This document shows positions 1 to 5,382 of a stretch of 5,968 bases of DNA, piece after piece. The stretch covers positions 1 through 5,968 of the forward strand of contig JABGQJ010000494.1 of the NCBI GenBank assembly GCA_018648945.1, read 5' to 3'. The notes beneath the pieces were generated by a model. That model did not search any database, was not told where the DNA came from, and saw only the letters and a program-made list of their open reading frames with translations. This stretch comes from Victivallales bacterium. GTDB taxonomy: Bacteria; Verrucomicrobiota; Lentisphaeria; Oligosphaerales; Lenti-02. The position numbers and the translations under genes were made by a program. Within the stretch, counting starts at the first letter, position 1; each line of letters starts with the position of its first letter.

Positions 1-249
1 CTCCACGACCGGATCATGCAACCGGAAGGTCGGGCCACCCAACTGACGGCCATACCACCTCTGCACGTCTCGGATCGCGTGGTCGAGTGCAGCGGCGTAC
101 TCCGGTACCTCCTCCCGATCGGCCGACACCAGATACACCACCCGCACACAACGCACTGGCCTGTCCGCCTCGTCTGCCCGCGAGCAGAAGGCCCAACCGT
201 CGACCATGATTGCCAGCAGAAGCGTGGAAACGGAGCAACGCACCATCAT
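1..249 (-). CDS. Secreted protein of unknown function, 5' part only (runs off left edge)
   Basis: An open frame of 83 codons without a stop runs from ATG 249 to the window edge, so only the N-terminus is visible. Residues 1-25 look like a Sec signal peptide: R4, a hydrophobic core VSTLLLAIMV, and a possible SRA|D cleavage site after A25. The mature part starts with an acidic stretch. It then has a hydrophobic strand (VRVVYLV), an amphipathic helix (about residues 50-66, with YAAALDHAIRDVQRWY) and LGGPTFRL, an ordered alternation typical of a folded domain. AGGGGA at 252-257 is 2 nt from ATG 249, 5 nt from ATG 246 and 8 nt from GTG 243, so the true start may be one or two codons downstream. 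It lies about 95 bp after another leftward gene and could share its transcript. I do not recognise the family. The pattern resembles uncharacterised secreted proteins of PVC bacteria, but that is a weak recollection. Most likely periplasmic or exported. Confidence 0.75.
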   Translation of the reverse strand, partial: MMVRCSVSTLLLAIMVDGWAFCSRADEADRPVRCVRVVYLVSADREEVPEYAAALDHAIRDVQRWYGRQLGGPTFRLHDPVVE

Positions 250-251
250 GG

Positions 252-257
252 TCCCCT
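252..257 (-). promoter_or_regulatory. Shine-Dalgarno-like site for the leftward secreted protein
   Basis: Read on the - strand this is AGGGGA, just ahead of ATG ATG GTG. Spacing to the first ATG (249) is only 2 nt. The second ATG (246) and the GTG (243) have more usual spacings of 5 and 8 nt, so the site argues for a start slightly inside the longest reading. Confidence 0.5.
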
Positions 258-344
258 GTCTTACGTACCACCTACCCACACCCAGCCGTCGCCAAACAGT
301 ACCCAACCCATCTCCGCTCCCCGGCAACCAACGATACACGTGTC

Positions 345-734
345 TCAAGCCCGTGCAAGAGACCCCGCATCACTGGCTCTGGTGCCCTTGGTCCTCCTGC
401 AGGACCAGGGGGCCGGGTTCTTTGTGGCTCTGCCCAGGGCATCCTCCAACAGTTCCAGCCAGGGGAGAACCCCATCGTCGAAGCTCCACATGGACTCTGA
501 CCGCCAAGGCAGAATCTGTCCGTCCAGCGTCATAGTCAGGTTTACCTGTGGTGGTGCTGGGCTTGCCTTGTCGCGCCGTTCCCGTTGGGCTTTGCCGAGG
601 ATGAGATCCACGCCCACATGAACGATTGCCTGCGGTTCGTCCGTGTCTCGCCAGACCCCAGCCAGTCGCCGTTCGCGAGCCACGTTGCCGAACTTCATGG
701 CGACGTTGCCGGTTGGGCCGCCCCGTCCTTGCAT
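345..734 (-). CDS. Hypothetical protein, possibly frameshifted near its C-terminus
   Basis: This frame gives 129 residues from ATG 734, or 117 from the in-frame ATG 698. I do not recognise the family. There is no signal peptide or membrane span, so it is probably cytoplasmic. Residues ~13-110 read like real protein: an Arg-rich start, then VHVGVDLILG, VNLTMTLDGQ, a WRSESMW segment and a helix VLPWLELLEDALGRA. The last ~20 residues are Arg/Ser/Cys-rich and unlike the rest. In the neighbouring frame the same DNA would read PLVLQEDQGHQSQ and stop at 370-372, with almost every third base G or C, which suggests an indel near the G-run at 408-412. AAGAG (741-745) lies 6 nt before ATG 734; ATG 698 has no clear site. 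It is divergent from the kinase gene and upstream of the leftward secreted-protein gene. The opposite-strand frame 16-621 is Pro/Thr/Arg-rich and is judged a shadow. Confidence 0.55.
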   Translation of the reverse strand: MQGRGGPTGNVAMKFGNVARERRLAGVWRDTDEPQAIVHVGVDLILGKAQRERRDKASPAPPQVNLTMTLDGQILPWRSESMWSFDDGVLPWLELLEDALGRATKNPAPWSCRRTKGTRASDAGSLARA

Positions 735-796
735 GCCATGCTCTTGTAGCTAACTTACCCGAACGCGTGCTAGGTCACGATAAGGAGTCAGGGACT
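735..796. other. Divergent intergenic spacer
   Basis: These 62 bp separate the leftward hypothetical gene from the rightward kinase gene and should hold the 5' signals of both. It is locally more AT-rich (around 744-757) than the flanking genes. I see no -35/-10 pair with good spacing and no clear operator palindrome beyond the 6-bp ACGCGT. The only convincing element is the kinase ribosome-binding site. Confidence 0.5.
782..787 (+). promoter_or_regulatory. Ribosome-binding site of the kinase gene
   Basis: AAGGAG sits 9 nt before ATG 797. It decides the start. The frame stays open back to an ATG at 626, but the extra 57 residues are Arg/Pro/Cys-rich, lie over the divergent gene, and would put extra sequence before the CxxC ribbon that usually begins such proteins. 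Confidence 0.85.
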
Positions 797-3700
797 ATGG
801 TCTTCTCGTTCCAGTGTCCGTTGTGCGAAGGCGGGTTGGAAGCGGACGCTTCGCTGAGCGGCAGTCAGGCGAAGTGCCCGCAGTGCGGGCATCTGGTGGC
901 GATCCCCGCGAGCCAGGTTGGCGAGGGCGCGACCCTGGCGGGCTTCCGGCTCGAACGGCTTCTGGGCAAGGGGGGCATGGGCCAGGTCTACCTGGCGCGG
1001 CAGTCTTCCGTCAACCGCGAAGTGGCGGTCAAGGTCCTGCCGCCGAACTTCGCGGCGGACGAGCATGCCGTGCAGCGCTTCCTCCATGAGGGGGAACTGG
1101 CGGCGAGACTGGACCACAGCAATATCGCCACGGTCTACGAGGCGGGCGAAGACGACGGCAACTACTACCTGGCCATGGCCTACGTCGAGGGCGAATCGCT
1201 CGACCTGCGACTGAAGCGGGACGGGGCATTGCCGGAGACCGAAGCCCTCGCCATCGTCCGCGATGTGGCGGTGGCCCTGGCCTACGCCTGGGACGAGTTT
1301 CAACTCCTCCACCGGGACATCAAACCGGCCAACATCATGGTCGATCGCCGCCAGCGCATCTTCCTGATGGACCTCGGCCTGGCAAAGAGCCTTGGCGAGG
1401 ACCATGGGATGACCCTTTCCGGTGCCATCCTGGGCACGCCCCAGTACATGAGCCCCGAACAGGCCCAGGGGCAGTCGGATCTGGGCGTGGCGAGCGACGT
1501 CTACTCGCTCGGCGCAACCCTGTACCATCTGGCCACCGGCGCGCCGCCCTTCGCCGGGGACAGCGTCCTGAAGGTGCTGCACCAGCATGTGCACGCCCCC
1601 CTGCCGGCGCCGCGCGAGCGCAATCCGGATCTGAGCGAAGGCTGTGCCCGGCTGATCGAACGGATGCTGGCCAAGAAGCCGGAGGACCGCTACGGCGACT
1701 GGCGGGCACTCGTTGCCGACCTAGCCGCCGTCCAAGGTCACGAACTGCCAACGGATACGGTCTCCGGCGCCCACCATCGCGGCGGAGTCGCCAACCCTTC
1801 TGACATGGCCCACCAGGCGCAAGAGGCGTTGGCCCGACAGCGCCACAAGCCGGACCATCACGCCCCGAACTCGGCACGGCATCCCTCCCGGCCACTGTAC
1901 CGGTCGCCGCTGGTCCTCGGCATCGGGGCTGCCAGCCTGGCTCTTCTGCTCGTTCTGGGGATCGCCGTCGGACGCGCTCGGAAGGGCACCGGCAAGCCGA
2001 AAGCGACGACGGTCGCGACCAAGACCGCCACCACCCCGCAGGCAGGGACCGGCAGGAAGGAAGGGGACGAGTCGGGTGCCGAGCCACCCGCCAAGGCACC
2101 CGAAGTGGCAGCCACAGCGGTACGCGCCAAGGCACCCGAGCCGGGGCCGGAAGCCGTCCCCGACCCCGTGCCGGAAACCGCCACCGCCAAGGCGCCCAAC
2201 CCTGTGTCGGTGGCAGCCAACAGCAATGTCCGCGAGGCCCTGTCCCGCATCTCCTTGCCCCACAGCGGTGACTGGGCTCTCGGTTTCGACGGGAAGGGCG
2301 GCGGCGTAGTTGTCCCGGGGTTGGACTGGGACTTCTCGGTGCCATTGACCGTTGAGGCCGTGTTCATGGCCTTGGGTTCCGAGCCGGCATTCATCGCGGG
2401 GCGCGGCGGCACGGCGGGGGTATGGCTGGGTACGCGAGACGGGATGGTGGTGGCCTATCGCCGGGGGGAAGCAGGAACGGTCGTGTCTGCCCAGGCCAGG
2501 CTTGTCGAGAGAAGGGCAATGCACGCTGCGGCGGTATGGGATGGCACGGAGCTTCGACTCTACATCAATGGCTATCTAGTGGCAAAGGGCGGCGCCCCGC
2601 ATGCCTGGCCCGATTCGGGACACAAGGAGTTCCTCGTCGGAGCCCTTGGAGATGTTCGGCTGGCGGGGACTGTCGAGACGGTTCGGGTCTCGAAAGTGGC
2701 ATGCTACACCGAGGACTTTGAGCTTGACCAGGCTTTGCCGCTCAAGCCGGACGCTGACACCCTCTGCCTGCTTGACTTCGAGGAGGGAAAGGGGGATGTG
2801 GCGAAGGACGCATCCGGACACGGACACGATGGCCGGATCGCGGACGCAGCCTGGCGGAAGATGTGGCCATCCGCGATGGCCGAGGGGGAGTTGCGGGAAG
2901 TGGAGGCCAACCTGCGTAAAGCCAACCCCACCGCTGCGGACCTCTTGCTCAAAGTGGTATCTGTGCCGAGCGGGGTCAATTTGGACTTGGGGGGCATCGC
3001 GACCTTGCACGACCTTTCCCCGCTCGCCGGACTCCCGATCGTGGGGCTTGACGTGACCCGGACTTCGGTTAGCGATCTCAGCCCTCTGCGAGGAATGCGG
3101 ATCGGCTGGCTAGGCGTGGACCGATGGGGGGACTACACGCCGATAGGCGACGGCATCGAGGATCTTTCGCCGCTCAAGGGAATGCCGCTTGTTTTCCTTA
3201 CGCTGTACGGCCATCACCGTGTCAAGGACCTCTTGCCGCTCCAAGGGTGTCCGCTCCGAACGCTCTATGTCGGCAGCAATGCGGCGAGCGATCTCAGCCC
3301 ACTCGCAGGGATGCCTCTGGAAATACTCCGTCTTGCAGGCGACGCAATCCGTGATCTCAGCCCGATCCAGAATGCACCGTTGAGAGTGCTCCTCCTCCCC
3401 AGGTGCCCTTCGGTCGCCGACCTCAGTCCAATCGGCAAGTGCACGGAACTCGAGTTCCTGTGCACGCCCTTGACACTGCCGCCACCAACCGCGCAACTCA
3501 CCGACCGATTGCCCAACCTGAAGTACCTCAACCCCGATGCCCAAACTGCTGCCGAGGCCCAGGAGTACCGTTGGTCGATAGGTAAGCAGCTCCACCTAGA
3601 GTGGACCCGGAGCCTGGAGACAACAGGGGTGGACGAGCCCGCCGTGGAAGCCGAAGGACCTCGGGAGAAGACTCTCGAGCGCCGGATTGCGCGCTCGCTC

Positions 3701-5146
3701 CTGGCAGGAGACTACTCTGCGGCCCTCGGGCGCTGGCGCGAGAACGGCGACACGTTGGGCGCGGGGCTGACCGATGCGCAACGCCAGGACGTGGCCGCGC
3801 AACTTGCCGCCCTGGCGGGGATGGACGAGCAGATCCTCGCCTCCTTCCGCCCGGACATCGGCAAGACGCTTGCGGTCGAGTTGGCCAAGGGGAAGGCGAC
3901 CTGCGAAATCCGCGAGGTCCGTGGCGGTGGCATCCGGGTGATGCAGACGGTCCGGCAGGGCCAGACCACGGGAAGGGCCGGGCGCACCCTTCGTCTGGCC
4001 GATCTTGGCGTGGCGGAAAAACTGCGCCGTCTGGGAACGGACGAGACCCCCAAGCGGAACCTGCAGCGCGGCATGCTGGCCCTGCAGGCCGGCCGCGCCG
4101 ACGTCGCCAGCCGACTCTTTGCCAAGGCCGACGCGCCCCTGGGCGAGGCCCTGGCCGCCGCACTGGCGGAACGCCAGGCGCAAGCCAGGCGACAGGCTGC
4201 CGAGCGGGCCGTGTCCGAACTGCTCCGCCAAGTCGGCACCTCCCCCCGTCTCGGGACAAGGGAGCAAGCAATCGCCGACATCCGGAAACGTTGCGGAGGC
4301 GATCCCCGGCGCGTCCAACGCAGCCACAGACTCCTGGCGAAGTTCGAGAAGGACTGGGGTGACAGCAAAACGGGAAGGGAATGGGTACCCATCGTGCGGG
4401 AGGCCCTGAGCTGCCCCTGGCCGGGAGAGAACTGGACCGTTCCCAGCGTGAGCATGGAGTTCGTGTGGGTGGCCCCCGGCACCTTCATGAGGGTTGCGGA
4501 GGGCCACGAGGCAGTCAGGACGGCTATCGCGCATAAGGTGCGGATTACAAAGGGGTTCTGGCTGGGGAAGTACGAGGTGACGCAGGCGGAGTACAAGACG
4601 ATCATGGGGAAGAATCCGAGCCACTTCAAGGGGGAGCGCAATCCGGTGGAGCGCGTATCCTGGAGCAATGCAATGGCCTTCTGCAGGAAGCTAACAGAGC
4701 AGGAACAGGCTGCGGGGCGATTGCCTGCGGGATACGAATACCGCCTTCCCACCGAGGCGGAATGGCAGTACGTGGCGCGGGGAGGGTCACGATCGAGGGG
4801 GTTCTCGTACGCCGGTTCGAACGACTTGGCCGAGGTGGCGTGGCACATGGGGAACAGTGATGAGAAGGCCCATCCAGTCGGCCAGAAGAAGCCGAACGAG
4901 CTGGGGTTCCATGACATGAGCGGCAACGTGGCTGAGTGGTGCCAGGACTGGGTCGCGAGCTATCCGAGGGGGCCGGTGACCGATCCGCAGGGCGCCCTCG
5001 CAGGTGGGGGGCACCGCGTGAGCCGTGGCGGCAGCTGGAGCAGCAGCGCGACCTACTGCCATTCGGCGCGCCGCCACCCGTACACCCCGGAGACTGCGGA
5101 CTTCAACCTCGGCTTCCGCGTCGCCCTCGCGGCTCCACTTCGATGA
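797..5146 (+). CDS. Transmembrane Ser/Thr protein kinase with LamG-like, LRR and FGE/SUMF1-like exterior
   Basis: 1449 residues, PknB-like receptor kinase. Domains in order: zinc-ribbon (C7, C10, C27, C30); kinase ~50-312; His/Pro-rich juxtamembrane stretch ~325-370; one membrane span ~371-392; Ala/Pro/Lys linker to ~475 with three AKAP units; LamG-like jelly roll ~486-690; seven DLSPL leucine-rich repeats ~736-890; helical, partly coiled-coil-like middle ~955-1205; FGE-sulfatase-like domain ~1217-1445. All kinase elements are present: glycine loop GKGGMGQV (57-64), K79, helix-C E98, HRDIKPAN (172-179), DLG at 192-194 in place of DFG, SPE at 219-221, D234 and R298. It should therefore be active and phosphorylate Ser/Thr on proteins in the cytoplasm, while everything after the span faces the periplasm or outside. 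The FGE-like domain keeps RLPTEAEW, GNVAEW and RGGSW. It has Ser (1415/1416) where FGE has its first active-site Cys, so formylglycine formation is unlikely. Ligand and targets are unknown. The start is set by AAGGAG at 782-787. Confidence 0.95.
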   Translation: MVFSFQCPLCEGGLEADASLSGSQAKCPQCGHLVAIPASQVGEGATLAGFRLERLLGKGGMGQVYLARQSSVNREVAVKVLPPNFAADEHAVQRFLHEGELAARLDHSNIATVYEAGEDDGNYYLAMAYVEGESLDLRLKRDGALPETEALAIVRDVAVALAYAWDEFQLLHRDIKPANIMVDRRQRIFLMDLGLAKSLGEDHGMTLSGAILGTPQYMSPEQAQGQSDLGVASDVYSLGATLYHLATGAPPFAGDSVLKVLHQHVHAPLPAPRERNPDLSEGCARLIERMLAKKPEDRYGDWRALVADLAAVQGHELPTDTVSGAHHRGGVANPSDMAHQAQEALARQRHKPDHHAPNSARHPSRPLYRSPLVLGIGAASLALLLVLGIAVGRARKGTGKPKATTVATKTATTPQAGTGRKEGDESGAEPPAKAPEVAATAVRAKAPEPGPEAVPDPVPETATAKAPNPVSVAANSNVREALSRISLPHSGDWALGFDGKGGGVVVPGLDWDFSVPLTVEAVFMALGSEPAFIAGRGGTAGVWLGTRDGMVVAYRRGEAGTVVSAQARLVERRAMHAAAVWDGTELRLYINGYLVAKGGAPHAWPDSGHKEFLVGALGDVRLAGTVETVRVSKVACYTEDFELDQALPLKPDADTLCLLDFEEGKGDVAKDASGHGHDGRIADAAWRKMWPSAMAEGELREVEANLRKANPTAADLLLKVVSVPSGVNLDLGGIATLHDLSPLAGLPIVGLDVTRTSVSDLSPLRGMRIGWLGVDRWGDYTPIGDGIEDLSPLKGMPLVFLTLYGHHRVKDLLPLQGCPLRTLYVGSNAASDLSPLAGMPLEILRLAGDAIRDLSPIQNAPLRVLLLPRCPSVADLSPIGKCTELEFLCTPLTLPPPTAQLTDRLPNLKYLNPDAQTAAEAQEYRWSIGKQLHLEWTRSLETTGVDEPAVEAEGPREKTLERRIARSLLAGDYSAALGRWRENGDTLGAGLTDAQRQDVAAQLAALAGMDEQILASFRPDIGKTLAVELAKGKATCEIREVRGGGIRVMQTVRQGQTTGRAGRTLRLADLGVAEKLRRLGTDETPKRNLQRGMLALQAGRADVASRLFAKADAPLGEALAAALAERQAQARRQAAERAVSELLRQVGTSPRLGTREQAIADIRKRCGGDPRRVQRSHRLLAKFEKDWGDSKTGREWVPIVREALSCPWPGENWTVPSVSMEFVWVAPGTFMRVAEGHEAVRTAIAHKVRITKGFWLGKYEVTQAEYKTIMGKNPSHFKGERNPVERVSWSNAMAFCRKLTEQEQAAGRLPAGYEYRLPTEAEWQYVARGGSRSRGFSYAGSNDLAEVAWHMGNSDEKAHPVGQKKPNELGFHDMSGNVAEWCQDWVASYPRGPVTDPQGALAGGGHRVSRGGSWSSSATYCHSARRHPYTPETADFNLGFRVALAAPLR
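815..886 (+). other. N-terminal zinc-ribbon region of the kinase
   Basis: Residues 7-30 hold two CPxC knuckles (C7/C10 and C27/C30) separated by 16 residues, the spacing of a small zinc-ribbon. It sits directly before the kinase domain on the cytoplasmic side. The role is not known: it could be a protein contact or a redox/metal switch on the kinase. Zinc binding is inferred from the cysteines. Confidence 0.75.
944..1732 (+). other. Hanks-type Ser/Thr kinase domain
   Basis: Residues ~50-312. From N to C: the glycine-rich loop 57-64, ATP-anchoring K79, E98 of helix C, catalytic loop D174 with K176 and N179, metal-binding D192 in a DLG motif, the activation segment 192-221 ending in SPE, D234 of the SDVYSLG helix, and R298 near the end. 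HRD has the arginine of RD kinases, which are usually controlled by activation-loop phosphorylation; T206 and S208 are candidate sites. No key residue is missing. Confidence 0.93.
1907..1972 (+). other. Transmembrane segment of the kinase
   Basis: Residues ~371-392 form an unbroken hydrophobic run (PLVLGIGAASLALLLVLGIAVG). It is flanked by Arg-rich sequence on the N side and by RARKGTGKPK on the C side. With no signal peptide, the kinase side should stay in the cytoplasm and the C-terminal ~1050 residues should be exported. Positive charge on both sides makes topology less clear from the sequence alone. Confidence 0.85.
2090..2199 (+). repeat. Three AKAP[E/N] units in the extracytoplasmic linker
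   Basis: GCCAAGGCACCCGA occurs identically at 2090-2103 and 2126-2139. A third copy with two changes lies at 2186-2199. They encode AKAPE, AKAPE and AKAPN at residues 432, 444 and 464, within an Ala/Pro/Glu-rich linker after the membrane span. This looks like a flexible periplasmic spacer grown by short duplications. Confidence 0.6.
2252..2866 (+). other. LamG/concanavalin-A-like jelly-roll domain
   Basis: Residues ~486-690. Family-typical pieces are ALGFDGKGGGVVVPG near the start, a TVEAVFM strand, AAVWDGTELRLYINGYLVAKG in the middle, a VETVRVSKV strand, and the closing LLDFEEG...DASGHGHDGRI. This fold commonly binds glycans or proteins at the cell surface. A sensing role here is inferred from its place outside the membrane. 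Confidence 0.8.
3011..3466 (+). repeat. Seven DLSPL leucine-rich repeats
   Basis: Within residues ~736-890 the motif DLSPL/DLLPL/DLSPI starts at 739, 760, 789, 811, 832, 853 and 875. Spacing is 21, 29, 22, 21, 21 and 22 residues. Each unit follows the pattern DLSPLxGMPLxxLxL, building a curved solenoid likely to bind a protein. The 29-residue step carries an insertion with WGDYTPIGDG. The solenoid closes around LPNLKYLNP (~905-913). Confidence 0.88.
4445..5143 (+). other. FGE-sulfatase (SUMF1-like) domain without the paired catalytic cysteines
   Basis: Residues ~1217-1449. Family marks in order: MEFVWVAPGTF, FWLGKYEVTQAEY, NPVERVSWSNAMAFC, YRLPTEAEWQYVARGG, MSGNVAEW, RGGSW and the closing NLGFRVA. 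Formylglycine-generating enzyme needs two cysteines after RGGS. Here the second is kept (C1421) and the first position is Ser (S1416). The domain more likely serves binding or scaffolding, as for many FGE-like and C-type-lectin-like folds. The MGS that usually follows GTF is also replaced. Confidence 0.85.
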
Positions 5147-5173
5147 GGGGTTCCGTCCCACCTGTTCGAGCAC

Positions 5174-5192
5174 GAGCCTGGGGACAGGCGTC
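5174..5192 (+). terminator. Small GC hairpin after the kinase gene, weak terminator candidate
   Basis: GCCTG (5176-5180), a GGGA loop, then CAGGC (5185-5189) form a perfect 5-bp stem 29 bp past the stop codon. Two more pairs extend it across a one-base bulge. No T-tract follows, so intrinsic termination is doubtful. It might instead protect the mRNA 3' end. Confidence 0.3.
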
Positions 5193-5219
5193 TCCGGTCC
5201 TTGGGTTCGGTCCCGGCTG

Positions 5220-5237
5220 GTGCCCTTGTCTTGGCAC
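5220..5237 (+). terminator. Second short hairpin in the spacer
   Basis: GTGCC (5220-5224) pairs with GGCAC (5233-5237) around an 8-nt pyrimidine-rich loop. There is no following T-run. A stem this short can arise by chance in GC-rich DNA. Confidence 0.2.
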
Positions 5238-5368
5238 TGTTCACGTAGAGGCGTGAAGGGGATTGGCCTGCGTTGGCACGCGTGTGTCGTACTGGCGCTA
5301 GCACGGTATATGTTCTACGGTTCCACTTTGCGTTCAGCTCTGGCTGGCAGTCGATTCCATCAGTCACC

Positions 5369-5376
5369 GGAGGAGG
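5369..5376 (+). promoter_or_regulatory. Strong ribosome-binding site for the downstream secreted protein
   Basis: GGAGGAGG lies 6 nt before GTG 5383. It selects this GTG over the in-frame TTG at 5386 and ATG at 5413, which would sit 9 and 36 nt away. Confidence 0.8.
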
Positions 5377-5382
5377 CAGAAC

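Larger units (their letters stand above)
5147..5382. other. Intergenic spacer with possible promoter for the downstream gene
   Basis: 236 bp with no credible gene on either strand. It holds two short hairpins near the kinase end. An AT-rich patch around TATATG (5307-5312) could be a -10 box 70 bp before GTG 5383, but its partner 17 bp upstream (GTGTCG) is poor. TTGGCA at 5273 is 28 bp from it, too far for sigma-70 spacing. The spacer suggests the downstream gene has its own promoter. Confidence 0.35.

Noticed and set aside
16..621. 201-residue open frame on the + strand
   Set aside because: Pro/Thr/Ser/Arg-rich, no domain-like pattern, no ribosome-binding site, and it lies opposite two better - strand frames.
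695..739. 14-codon leader-like frame (ATG 739 to a TGA overlapping ATG 698) on the - strand
   Set aside because: The ATGA overlap is suggestive of coupling, but the ribosome-binding site is only 1 nt from ATG 739 and chance is a simpler explanation.
626..796. 57-residue N-terminal extension of the kinase gene
   Set aside because: Composition is unlike the rest of the protein, it overlaps the divergent gene, and AAGGAG points to ATG 797.
788..1594. 268-residue - strand frame over the kinase domain
   Set aside because: Antisense shadow of a clearly conserved kinase, produced by the high-GC codon pattern.
3596..4624. 342-residue - strand frame, with overlapping 404- and 247-residue frames
   Set aside because: All are antisense to the middle and FGE-like parts of the kinase gene, whose sense frame has recognisable domains.
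5273..5290. Sigma-54-like -24/-12 promoter (TGGCACG)
   Set aside because: The -24 half matches, but the sequence at the -12 position is TGTC rather than TTGC.
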